Source: Isoetes taiwanensis (Eukaryota > Streptophyta > Lycopodiopsida > Isoetales > Isoetaceae). Taken from it: a stretch of 64,000 nucleotides of DNA. The stretch covers positions 5,243,727-5,307,726 of the forward strand of contig JAJEKV010000006.1 in assembly GCA_021234155.1 (NCBI GenBank), written 5' to 3'. Within the stretch, counting starts at the first letter, position 1. Each line of letters starts with the position of its first letter. The position numbers were made by a program, and so were the translations under genes. The notes under the pieces are model-generated. The model saw only the letters and a list, made by a program, of their open reading frames with translations, was not told where the DNA came from and ran no database searches. This document shows positions 1-11,600 of this stretch, piece after piece.

Positions 1-740
1 TGGTACAAGCATCAACCATGTTGTGGAATTACAGAGAGGAAGACACACATCAAAGTAAAAAATTTGAACATTGATTTTAACATTTGGCTCTTGCTTACTC
101 GGATTAATTTCAAGTATATCTCTGCCGGTAGTAAGCAGATAACTATACTCAGACCCATATTCAATTGGAGTTTCATTTTCCATTACTGAATTGCTATGGA
201 CAAAACGTCCGTATCCTCTACCATATCCACAACCTCTTCTTCCATAATTTCTCTGTCGATGTCCTTGGCCTCTATGCCAGCAAGAACCCTGTCACATCTG
301 AAAAATCTTTTAACTTCAAATTCATAAGCCAGTGCCTCAAGGTCTGCCTTCTTGTTTCACTATCTGTCTCAAACATGTCTTCACATTCTTCCATAGACCC
401 AAGCGGTCTCTCGTAGACGTTAATATAATCTTTCTTTCTTTCTTTCCAAGATCTACTAGCATAAAATTGTCTCTCACCTCATCATTGCAATGAACTTTCA
501 TATACACAAGTGCCATAAAATTATCCTTGTCCCACTTATTCTGGTCATCACTGGGAGAATCAGCAGAAGAGCCTTCCCTATCATCTGTTGATAGCTTAGC
601 AAGTTTTGTCTTCAGCTGTGAAGTTTGTACAAAAGGTAAGATGTGTCGTTTGAACAGTAGAAGTACCATTTGTTGGGGATGCAAGATGTTTTCTTCCTTT
701 TGTTGATGACTTTACTCGCAAGATGTGGGTGTATTTTCTT
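1..740 (-). other. Degenerate coding-like stretch, possibly retroelement gag
   Basis: On the minus strand 337-684 is open for 115 codons and has a charged, lysine-rich composition. After small frame breaks, roughly 60-280 on the same strand encodes an arginine/glycine-rich segment (repeated GRGYG-type residues). A basic RG-rich tail is compatible with a retroelement gag RNA-binding region, but no CCHC knuckle can be read. The neighbouring copia remnant lies on the opposite strand, so the two need not be related. I do not recognise a family. Confidence 0.2.
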
Positions 741-759
741 AAAAGAAAATGAGAAGTTT

Positions 760-2900
760 TAGATAACTTTTAGGAATTCAAGGCTGCAGTTAAAGAGGAG
801 ACGGATAATACAAACATTAAGAACACATAATGGTGGAGAATGCATTTCTAAACAGTTTGATAACTTTTGTGTAAGTGTTGGGATAAGAAGGCAGCTTACT
901 GCCCCAGGAATGCCACAATAGAATGGTGTGGCTGAGCTACGCAATAGATCAATTTGTGATCTTCCCTGTAACATGCTTTTTGCAAACAATTTGCCAAAAA
1001 AGGTTCTGGTCCTTTGTTATTCATATAGTAGTGGTACATTTTAAATAGATCGCCCACGAAGTCAGTTTCTAACAGGGTTTTGTGGACGAAAACCTAGTCT
1101 AAGGCATCTAAAAGTTTTTTGATGCAAAGCATATCTTACAATACAGGGACACGTAAGGAAATTAATTAAGGCAACTCCTGGCTTATTTCTTGGCTATGAA
1201 GATAATGCAAAGGCATACAGGATATAGGATCCTCTTAATAATAGGCTCATAATTTCACGAGATATGTTCTTTGATGAAAGCATTGCAGGTCTCAGAAGTG
1301 CAGCAAGTGTATCAGAAACAGAGAGGTATGAAGATCCTTTTCGATCGTGTTTTTATGAAATTGTAGTAAAGATGATCGTGTAGAGAGTTCTAAACATAGT
1401 AGGTTAAAGCTGCTGCTATACCCACTGAACCAGCTGATTCTTCAAAAGTAGATGGTGTACAATAGTTTAAAGATGAACATGGAGAGGAGTTTTTCATTTT
1501 GCCTAAAGCAAAAGCTAATACAAGTTCTGTTGTAGACAAAAGCTGATAGAAGTTCTATCTGAAGGAAGAAGAAGCTATTTTCGATACAAATCAGCTTATA
1601 CAGGCCTGTTACTCGCGGTAAATTAGCATAAGCAAAAGAGCAAAGCAATTTTGCACTTATGGCTGAAATAATCCCGAAATTCGAACAAATGATCCGCAAT
1701 GCTTCGAAGAAGCTGCTGAAAAGCCATGCATGCAGAGTATGATTCGTTGCAAAAGAATCATATACTGGAACCCGTTTGCAAGCTTGTAGGGAAGAATGTT
1801 ATTGGCTGCAATGGGTCTATAGGACCAAACATAAATCTGATGGGCTTGATAAGAAGGAGGCGAGATTAGTGCCATAAGGATATATATGCACAATGGGAAC
1901 AAAATGATTATGATGAGACTTTTGCATCAATTGCAAGAATTACCACTATTCGCACTATTATAGCATTGGCAGCTTAACAAGGGTGGAAAATCCATCAGAT
2001 GGATGTGAAAAGCACGTTGCTAAATGGAGACTTGAAGGAGGGGGCTTATAAGGCCCAGCCAAAAGGCTTTAAGCTTCTTGAAAAGAAGAATTATGTATAC
2101 AGAAGATTGATTAAATCAATCTACAGACTAAAGCAAGCTCCAAGAGCTTGGAATATCAAAATTGTCTCTTTTTTAAAGCATCAAGATTTTGTTTCCACTG
2201 ATGCAGATCCATCTCTTTATGTGAAGGCTGAAAATTGAGCAGTGGTAAGTCTTGTTTTATATGTTGATGACTTACACTTTATAGATAGTTAGTAGGAAGT
2301 TTGACGTATGCCACTAGACCAGAATTAGCTGCCATAGGATTGGCTAGCAGGTATATGACCAAACCATCTGAGCTGCATTGGAAATGGCGAAAGGAATCCT
2401 ACACTACTTGAAGGGAAGTAAACCTCGATTGAAGGAAGTTTAAGTACATCTAAACTTGAAAGTTTTTGTGACGTGGACTATGCGGGGCATAATCGTTGTT
2501 CCACAAGCAGATATGCATTTATTTTTGGCACTGCAGTTATTAGTGTGGAGCAGTAAAATGCAGGCCACAGTCTCTAAAAGGCTGAATATAGAGCCTGTGC
2601 AGATGCTCCACAGAGTGTTTGATGCTTTGAAAATTTTGAGGGTGAACATGACTGTCATTTATTGTGTACAATTTGAGTAGTATTCAGCTAGTAAACAATC
2701 CTATTTTCCACGCACGCAACAAGCACATTGAAGTGTAGTATCATTTCATCAGAGAAACAGTACTTGATGGTACTATTGAGCTTATTTACTGCAATACACA
2801 TGATCAGCCATAAGATATCTTGACCAAGACACTTCCAAAGTTCGAAGTATTTAGAAGCCAACTTGAAGTCTACAGCTTGAAGAATATGTCCCTGCAGTAA
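760..2900 (+). pseudogene. Ty1/copia pol remnant (integrase, RT, RNase H)
   Basis: Broken reading frames follow the order of a copia polyprotein. At about 800-1010 the integrase core is recognisable (RTxNGGE-like start, then a QNGVAE-like motif damaged by a stop). About 1080-1290 carries the GRKPSLRHLKVF and FLGYEDNAKAYR block. About 1690-2290 is reverse transcriptase, with KARLV, ARITTIRTIIALAA, QMDVKSTLLNGDLKE, the YRLKQAPRAWN motif and LYVDD. About 2300-2660 is RNase H, and 2690-2880 is the terminal block (HARNKHIEV, FTK-like 'DILTKTLPK'). Many stops and frameshifts are present, so it is dead. The longest open piece is 1999-2238. Gag and protease are missing on the left. Confidence 0.85.
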
Positions 2901-2949
2901 TTTTGTGGATGCTTTTTTGACTAAAGGAAATAAGAAATAAACTAAGTAA

Positions 2950-3160
2950 TGTTAGTGTAAAGGTTAAGTGTTAATATATTACGGATAACACTAATGAAGT
3001 ATTTTAGGGTCTTCCACACACGTTTATAATTTCTTTCTTTTTAAGTAAAGAAAGAAAAAAGGAAAGAGCTTGAAGACTAGGTCAGTCTATTTAACTATTA
3101 CCTATCTTGCTGATTAGGTGAACCTTACAGATTCGATCAGCATGATCAGATTTGTTGTTA
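2950..3160 (+). repeat. Possible 3' LTR start of the copia remnant
   Basis: A TGTTAG sequence, the usual 5' end of plant copia LTRs, lies about 70 bp after the last pol codons. I could not find a paired upstream LTR, so this is a weak assignment and the right boundary is arbitrary. Confidence 0.2.
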
Positions 3161-3164
3161 TAAA

Positions 3165-3390
3165 CATGAGGTTGGGAACTGCAGACAGATCGGCTGGGTA
3201 TAAAACCCAACACATTCTGCTTCCAAGCTAAGTGCTCTATCACCGAGCCCGGTCCTGTGCGTGCCCACTACATTTAAGCACTTGCAATCCCCATCAGTTC
3301 TACTATACTTGCACCTTCAAAAGACCTCCTACTTGCATGCAAATGCTCTATCACTGAGCTACTGGACATTAGATATAAATGTCAACAAAA
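3165..3390 (-). repeat. Two tRNA-like SINE heads (pol III promoter modules)
   Basis: Read on the minus strand, two stretches resemble tRNA 5' halves. One near 3331-3380 reads GTAGCTCAGTGATAGAGC (A-box). The other near 3195-3262 reads GGCTCGGTGATAGAGCAC, followed about 35 bases later by a GGGTTTTATACCC-like B-box. They are not foldable complete tRNAs, because the acceptor stems do not pair. This is typical of tRNA-derived SINEs. Exact ends are not visible. Confidence 0.5.
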
Positions 3391-3557
3391 GCCATTGGCA
3401 TTGGACATTTTTATATGTAGACAAGATCGTACATCCTATTATAGACCAAGGTGGATATATCAGACATCTTATACAGATATCTTCGAGGTTTTAACTGTGT
3501 GATCCTACATGATGTACATGAATGCCAACTTCAACAAACTCATGAGCTAATAGAAAA

Positions 3558-3794
3558 TGTTAGCTAGTGGAGAGAAGAAGAGACGCAGATAACAGCACCG
3601 ACCAAAGATATGCTATTCAAAAATGTCCAAAGTACAAAAACATTTCTGCAGGGCCATAATTATAAAGTTTATCGAGCCCAAAGACCACGTGTGAACTCCT
3701 ACATAGACTTTACGTTATACTATTATACTATGTATGTACATTATGTACATGCATGTGCATGATACATTTGCACCATTAACTAACATTGCTAACA
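3558..3794 (-). repeat. 3' LTR of the compact LTR element
   Basis: Bounded by TGTTAGC and GCTAACA. It aligns with 5452-5647 at both ends but is about 40 bp longer, with AT-rich simple sequence in the middle. The nested LINE's 16-bp target duplication overlaps its right end. Confidence 0.8.
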
Positions 3795-3797
3795 ATC

Positions 3798-4664
3798 TTA
3801 ACTATTGCAGCATGGTATGACTCAGGCCAGTTGCTGACATGGGAGGCTTTTCAGTTAAAGTTTCTATTGGGGCGATGGGATAGAGTTCTTTGGCAAAAAG
3901 TTGCTGATTTTCTACAGCCTATTCTGCCACACCAAGAAGATATTTTGGTATGGGTTTGTCATGAAGAAATTAAGGAGTGCAAACTTGTGAACTCTATGTA
4001 TCAGTTGTTGCTTGATACTGATATTCTTCCTCCGTCTAATAAGTGGTCTCTTCAACTTCCTCCTCTTCAATGGCAGAAGGTGTGGTCTTGGGCATGGGAC
4101 AAGCTACTTCATCCTAAAGTGGCAGTTCTTTGGTGGCAGATTCTTCATAGGTGTCTGCGGGTTAATGTGCTTGTCCATAAGTTTAACCCTAGAATATCAA
4201 ATCGATTATCCAAGTATGCAAGCGTGGATCCGAGACCATTGAGCATTGCTTTTTCATGTGTGAACACCTTAGACAGGTATGGGACTAGTTGTTTTCCCTT
4301 TTTCAGGTTTTACTAACAAGTCAACAACTGCTTTTGGCAATTTACCCAAGTACCTGGACAGAGTTACAAGGCCAGGCTTTTCATCTAGCAGCAGGATGGT
4401 TGCTTTGGACTATCTGGAAAAGACGAAGATTGGTAATCTTCAAAGGTCTGGATGTGGCAGATAATCGTGTTCTCCAAGAAGCTCAAGGTTACATTGTAAA
4501 GTCGTATCATTGTTCTTCACTTGCCCCTCGCAAGAGGCGATTGATTTTTGAGGAGTATTTGGATGTGCACTCTTATGCTTAGGCAGGTTGCTTCACTCGG
4601 TGGGTCTCTGCTTATCCGCTGAGATTTTATCCTGTCTCTGCATTTATACTCCTTCAACAAAAAA
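3798..4664 (+). mobile_element. 5'-truncated LINE with perfect 16-bp target duplication
   Basis: AACATTGCTAACAATC occurs at 3782-3797 and again at 4665-4680. Between them lies the 3' end of a plant LINE with a short A tract (about 4657-4665). The coding content, in shifted frames (3786-4316, 4012-4242, 4289-4582), is the zf-RVT region that follows LINE reverse transcriptase: 'WxWxxLLHPKVAVLWWQILH' and a later 'WLLWTIWKRRRLVIF' block. The upstream reverse transcriptase is absent, as expected from incomplete target-primed reverse transcription. The insertion lies exactly at the LTR/internal junction of the host LTR element and is therefore younger than it. Confidence 0.85.
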
Positions 4665-4851
4665 AACATTGCTAACAATCATTGCCTTAGCTGCAAATCA
4701 GCATCGGCTAGTGTAAAGAGCATGTAATAACTCCTCCTCTGTTGGCGGATCTCCAATGGCCGTGAGCGATTTTTTATGCCCTCCAGTTCAGCCAAGAACT
4801 TCGTGACATTTTCGAGAGCTCGACTTATTTCTCAAGTATTGCCTCCTTAAC

Positions 4852-5172
4852 TCATTTACTGTCTCGTACAAATTCCTCAACTTCTCCCAAGCTGGAATGT
4901 TTTTCCATCAATAATATGTTGTCTAACTTCATCAGTACCTTCAGATGCCTTTTCTGCTCACCTTCTAAATGGACCCTCGTCAAAGAGGGGATTATATGCT
5001 TCCTCAGTATCACTGTAAGAGGTTTCTGATTCGGGCCTTGGGGTTCACCACTCACATATTTCCATAGATCTTTTACCTGCACTGGCTCCATCAAATTCTT
5101 CCAAGAATTATAGTTCTTAACATTAAGAATGTACCTGTCTTGAAAAAGGATTTTCTCCAATGAATTCTTCAT
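4852..5172 (-). pseudogene. Copia gag N-terminal fragment
   Basis: An open 106-codon frame begins 270 bp downstream of the primer-binding site. It contains the gag/UBN2-type pattern of a hydrophobic start, 'NYNSWK..M', then 'KDLWKYVSGEP', followed by helical leucine-rich segments. It stops after about 100 codons and no zinc knuckle, protease or polymerase follows. It is the retained gag start of a non-autonomous element. Confidence 0.65.
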
Positions 5173-5451
5173 AACTCACAACCTGTTCTATCACCAAATT
5201 CTAAATCTCCCACTATGGATAAATTTTAGTAAACGTATCTATTTGACACCAAGGGCTAAAGTTAGGAGCCAAAAAAGAGCAGGCAAAACAAAGCGAAATC
5301 ATTGTACGAGCCAAAAAATGGGGGTTTGGGGGGGTTGGAGGGGGGGCTGTGATAGACTTTTTTGAGACGTCACAATTCCACCAATTTATTGTGACGAATG
5401 TGCTTGCTGATGTCCAGCAGAGGCCCAGGGACTAATTGCACTCTGATACCA

Positions 5452-5647
5452 CTTAGTTTGTGGAGGAGAGAAGAAGAACACAGATAACAGCAGTGACCAA
5501 AAAGATTCCTCAATTCAAAATCATCCTTAGCCAAATGCATCTTTAGAAAACTTAAAATAGAAAGTCTATCTGCCACGGCATGTCAACTCCTTTATAATAT
5601 ATTCATTTTATATAAGGTATTATGCACATTAATTAACATTGCTAACA
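5452..5647 (-). repeat. 5' LTR of the compact LTR element
   Basis: Adjoins the primer-binding site at 5441-5451 and ends GCTAACA at 5647, immediately before the GAAAA target duplication. The first bases have mutated from TGTTAG to CTTAG. Confidence 0.8.
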
Positions 5648-5687
5648 GAAAACGCATATTATATTTCGCATAAAGATAAAAACAAAA

Positions 5688-8600
5688 TTACTTCAGAAGG
5701 GAGTCTGATTCATCTCCAACAGAAAGAGAGAACAGCGAACCCATGTTGCCAATACCACCATCGGTTCCTCCAAGAATATAAAACCTGTATAATGTTACCA
5801 ATTGACATTAGAGCTTTGAGATATCCCTTTTCTTCTAAAATGTGAAACCACTCCCACAAAAGCTTATATGCTTTGAGGACCTATCCAGGACACAAATAAA
5901 CATAACTAATATGTTACTAAAGAAATATTAACTACTAATGTCCAAATTATCATTTAGAAGCTCTCTCTTATTTGCGTATTCACATGTTTTAGATGTGGAC
6001 AACTTGTACAGGACATTTACAATTTCATATTACCACTTACCTGCTTTGTTGGGTTGTTGCAATATGCCCATACCGTGGCGGAGGAGAGAGACCTTTGTGG
6101 GTAACCTGATGCGAATTGCAAAAAACCATTCATGAACCTACTTCTATGGATCTGTACTTTTTATATAAGTTAAATTATATACGCACTCTACTCCAGACCA
6201 ATCCTTCCACATCAAGGACGTGAAGATCCTCAAGAAGAACATTTCCTTTTCCCCCATGCACATACAGATTAGTCCCTGCAACCGCTACTGCAGCATATTC
6301 TCTAGGAGCTGGAACTGAGCCTTTTGTACGTTGAGGCATCCAAATCCATGTCTGAAATAAAAGAATGTCGCAATAAGAAAACATTGGCATCGAGACTCTA
6401 AAATGCATGCATATAAAAGTCATGTTATTAATTACCAATTTCATATAAAAGCCTGGTAGGCAGGAAGCACGGTGAAATCTTTTAGTCATTACAATTGATT
6501 TGGTCGTGTGTTTATTTTACAAAACCAAAAAGTGCTTAAGACGATGTAGTATGAGCTCAAATGTTTGACAACCTCAGGAGAAAGAATATAAAGATCATTG
6601 TGACGTTGGCGATTCCCACGCCCACCAAATAAAACAACCTGATTTGCAATGAACGCCATAGATGCACCTTCTCGAGGTGAAGGTATCATGCCATCAACAG
6701 TTGGCTGAAAAATATTCCATAAAATGTTAGGTTGAATGATCTAGTTGGCACCCCTGATATTATAGCCCGTCTTTCTATCTGTCAAAAGTACAAGCCTACA
6801 AATTAAGCTAAATACAAGAAAAAGAGAAATGTAATGAAAGAAAGGAAGGTAAGAAATGACACATATTAGACAAAACATGTATGGCAGCTTAAAAGGCCTT
6901 CTGGTAATTTAGTAATCTATTGCTAGAAAACCGTTTACTATGAGAAACTTGAAGAAAATTTCTAAAACATCCAACATCATTCGGGATGAAAGACATATTT
7001 GAAGCCTCTCTAACTCAGGCCATTAATACTTGCAAATCCATGCCTCAAATTTATGATCCTTATAGAGCTGCAAATTTTACCAACATGTCATACATCCTTA
7101 TCCTTTTTTTTAATCCTTGTCCCTCCCTACATATAAAATTGGTAGGAAAATAAACTGGCACCGGTTTTGCAATTATCACAATTCTAAAAACCTTTTTCGG
7201 TAAGGCTCCCACCATAACTGTCTGCAATAGTCAAGGTGGTAATATACAAAGTTATAGAGAGCAAAGACCCTCTATAGATGGCGTATCTATAGTACCAAAT
7301 TTAGAAGGAAAACTATTTCTCCATTACCTTCACCCCTATGAGCATAATCATAAAGCTGCTCCAAAATCATACAATTTAAACTGATTTTCTTTGATAAGTT
7401 AAAGTTAGGTACTCTGAATTATATTGACATACTGGGAACAATCCATAGGCAAATCCAGAAAAAAGAAATAAAAAGGTCTTTAGAACCACATCTTTCCCAT
7501 CTCAACAAATTTTTCTAATAGGACCAATACCAATCAGTTCTTATTTTAATTTCTGCATGTTAACTGATTTGCATGTAAATAACTGTATGTGCAAATACAA
7601 AGGGTTTGTTGTTTATTAGGATATAAATGTATTTGAAGCAAAACAAGCAACAGAAGCACTCGTGATACAATCTTGGATGGAAGTAAAAACATCTATGCTA
7701 GTTTACCAACATATGAGACAATTGTTTACGTGACTTATATTTTTTGCATATTCAACAATGCAAGCATGATACCTGCGTCCAAGCCATACTTTTCAAGTCA
7801 AGAAAGTAAATGTCATTTAGTAGCTTGCTTTCCTCATTTCTGCCACCAAAAACGTAAAGCCTAAAAGTAGAAAGACATGTCAGGTTGATTAATAGAGCAA
7901 AAATAAAATACATATTCACAATTTTTTAGGAGCAAAGTAAATGAAGGATATGTCACGTTAATGTCCGATAAGATGTTGAATATATGATAATAACCGTATC
8001 ATCCAATCTTAGCGCTGACACACATTTGAAAAAAAATCATGCGTAGAATCTCCTGCTTGCAAGCTGGGGCCCTTGTTGGATTTTATTTTTTAATAATAGG
8101 CACACTACCAACCTTGGTCGTGATGGTGGACTGACATCCATGACCTCGCAAGATACACGCTCTACCATTGAGATAACAACCCTTTACTGCGAGATAGAAT
8201 GTTGTGATTCCATGGAATGACCTATCCGATCAAAAAAGCAATCTGCTTATTAGAAAGGAGGCCTACAAAGGAGATTGATAGCTTAGTGGAGAACATTTGG
8301 CTTGGAAGTATGAGTTCTTGGGTTATGTCCTAAGTCAGCCCTCTTTAAATATCCAGCATAGGGAAAGAACGAAAGAAAGAGTTCAAGAAATTATCCTTGT
8401 TGAATTATCTCTAAAAAGATAGCTCCTTCAAGAAGTCCATCTTTGCCACATACATATGCGCTAAATCATGTCGATTAAACGTATTTAGCGCATACCATTT
8501 CAACTGATTATTGGGAGCTAGAAAATTATATTAGAATGGTGCAAGACGGTCTGCTGAAAAGCCCATTTTGTCCCAATTCAGCAGCCAATGCTTTGGTGTG

Positions 8601-11600
8601 AGGGAGCCTTTGCCTGCCTTCTTGCACACCAACAAAGGACTCTACCCTATGAAACCACTGAGAACGGCCTTAAGTTTCAAAGGTTTGGCTGCAAACTCTG
8701 CTAATATTGTATCATGTGAGGGTTTCCCTGCAACTCCATCAATAGTATAAGGATTTCATCATCAATATTGGAATGATTTCATTCGTCTGCTCTCATATCA
8801 AGAGCCAAAATTTGCACACAATATGGTTTAACCAAAGTGCAGATCAATTTAGTATTCACATCAGAAATGTGCCTCTAGAAGTATCCATCCATTAGTTCCC
8901 TCTAGTTTCCCTTTGAAGGGTAATTCATTATGCCGAATGGTAGGGCTGGATGTGTTGAATCTCATCACTTTGGTCTTCCGCAAATTTACCTGCAACTGTT
9001 TTTTTTAATCCAAATAAAACAAGTGTTTTTGCATCCATCTTGGAAAAAAGATACCAGGAGTCATCATTTGCATAAAGTAGGATGAGAATGCATTCAAGGA
9101 TCCTTCTCTTCCCAATTTTCGTGTAGATTCCAAACAAGTTGACAAGAATGAGCAGCTCTGGTTTATCACAAATGTGTTATTCACCTCTTCATGATATTTT
9201 CCAGCTATTTTAATTCTACCCAGATACATTCATCTAATAGCCCTAAAAACTTCTTCTAAAGTAGATGGTTTCTATAAACTAAAGCAAATGCTTCATACGA
9301 AAACTACTATCTATCTATCTATCTATCTCTATTAGCTTTTGCTTCCTCAACAGTAGCTCTCAATTAAGAACATGGTCTAATATCAAAAAGTAGTTTCTAA
9401 ACCCTACTTGGCCTTAGTTCTAAGAGTGTTTTCTTTGCATACTAGAAATGGTACCTAGCATTGTTTGAGTCCAAATGGTGCACTGGAGCAATTGTTAAAT
9501 TAATCACACTAAAGAGCATTCGGCCACTTTCTCTCTCTCTTCTCTTTGGCCTTTTCCCGCTTTTCCTTTTTTATTTTTCCATTTTACCCTTTTCCCTTTC
9601 CTATTATGCGATTTCTCTCATTTCCCTTTCCCCTTTTTTCTTTTTCCCCTCATTTTCCCCTTCCCCTATTTTTCCTTTCTTGTTTTCTCCTTTCCTTTTC
9701 TCCCATTTTTGTTTTCCTATCCTTTCCCCATTTCCCCTCCCTTTTCCCTTTTTTCTCTTTCATTTTTTATCCCTCTTTTTATCCGAGCATGCAACCTATT
9801 GTCTACATTGCATGCACCTAAAACTGCAGCGAACCTAAACCTTAAGCCCAGCACCCGCCGATTGCAGCATCAAATCTAGACCGTTGGATCACTTTGGTTG
9901 AAGACAGACACACAATTGGCCAATCATGATCAATCACGCCACCAATTGGATGGCCAATCTCATTTGTCCAATCTAGAGTTTGATACATGTCATACATACT
10001 TACGAAATAATTTTATATATACTTACGAATAACTTTATAATATAAGAAGGTTCATTGACAATCAGTTTCATAGCATTCCCATATAACTGGCATCACATTC
10101 CAGCCATGATTAACCAATATCACCAGGATCCAGGATTCATGGGACCTTCGTATTTAGGAAAACCAATCTTTGAAACACTAATGCATAGGGGCCCCATTAA
10201 AGAGGTCGTTGATGATTGGCGCAAGTATGTGAATTAACTATCCAGCCTGTACGTCTCCATTTCCTTCCCCTTCTAAGGTTTCTCAATGCATTTCTAATGA
10301 ATGGTAATGAGTGAGAAGGAAGGAAGGAAGGAAGGAAGGCCAGCACCCGCCGATTGCAGCATCAAATCTAGACCGTTGGATCACTTTGGTTGAAGACAGA
10401 CACACAATTGGCCAATCATGATCAATCACGCCACCAATTGGATGGCCAATCTCATTTGTCCAATCTAGAGTTTGATACATGTCATACATACTTACGAAAT
10501 AATTTTATATATACTTACGAATAACTTTATAATATAAGAAGGTTCATTGACAATCAGTTCCATAGCATTCCCATATAACTGGCATCACATTCCAGCCATG
10601 ATTAACCAATATCACCAGGATCCAGGATTCATGGGACCTTCGTATTTAGGAAAACCAATTTTTGAAACACTAATGCATAGGGGCCCCATTAAAGAGGTCG
10701 TTGATGATTGGCGCAAGTATGTGAATTAACTATCCAGCCTGTACGTCTCCATTTCCTTCCCCTTCTAAGGTTTCTCAATGCATTTCTAATGAATGGTAAT
10801 GAGTGAGAAGGAAGGAAGGAAGGAAGGGAAGGAAGGAAGGGTCTATGAGACCATATCACAAACAGAGTTCAAGACCTCCAGGAGGAAAACCCTCCTGTTA
10901 TCTAAAGTATAGAAACAATAGAAACAAAAATATTGAGTTTAACAATTAAAAATCTAAAAATCTGCTCAGGTAGGGATTGATGGAGATAGCCCATTCGTTC
11001 TTGTGATTGCTGCAAAGTAATTCATAATACCCCTTCTTGGCTTGCTTTGATGCTTGATGCTTGGCCTCTTCTGGAAATTTTTTATGTTTCATGGCTGCTG
11101 ATCTTTTTATCTTCTTAGACAGTGCCAAAGTCACCCCTTTAGGGTCAGGATACTTCCTCTTTTGTGATAAGTCCACTATCATGTTATCATCCTTTGACTC
11201 AGATGAGAAGAAATTAGTTATTTCTGTTTGCTTCAGGCCCGTTGGATTCTTTTGCTTGAGAATATTTCTCCTGTCTAGAGATAGCTCATATACAAAGTGA
11301 GACACACATTTCTGATCGTAATATTCTACCAGCTGTCGTAGAGATGTGGGGTCTCTAAAAAGACAATGATATCTGCCTCTAATAATGTAGTAGGTTGGGC
11401 AGGTAAAAATAAAATGTTCTTCTGACTCAACCATGTTTAGCTCGCACATTGGGCACTTCCGATCCTAACGACTAATGTTTTTCGCCCTGCCAACCTCAAT
11501 CTCCAACTGGTGGGATGACACTCTAAACTGCCCCATAGAGTATCTCACTTTATTCGGCAGATCAATATCTAAATATCCAGGCCTTATGATGCAACCATCC

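Larger units (their letters stand above)
3558..5647 (-). mobile_element. Compact copia-derived LTR element, complete with target duplication
   Basis: The left LTR is 3558-3794 and the right LTR about 5452-5647. The left LTR begins TGTTAGC and both end GCTAACA, and both share the GGAGAGAAGAAG/CAGATAACAGCA block. A 5-bp duplication GAAAA flanks the element (3553-3557 and 5648-5652). The primer-binding site lies at 5441-5451 (minus: TGGTATCAGAG, complementary to initiator Met-tRNA), so transcription runs leftwards. After the nested LINE is excluded the internal part is only about 770 bp, far too short for gag-pol. It is a deletion derivative with a gag start, TRIM/LARD-like. It sits 35 bp beyond the stop codon of the LRR-kelch gene, in the same orientation, so it probably lies in or next to that gene's 3' UTR. 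Confidence 0.85.

Noticed and set aside
9461-9838. Long + strand ORFs rich in Phe/Pro/Leu/Ser
   Set aside because: They arise from an almost pure pyrimidine tract. No codon structure or homology is visible.
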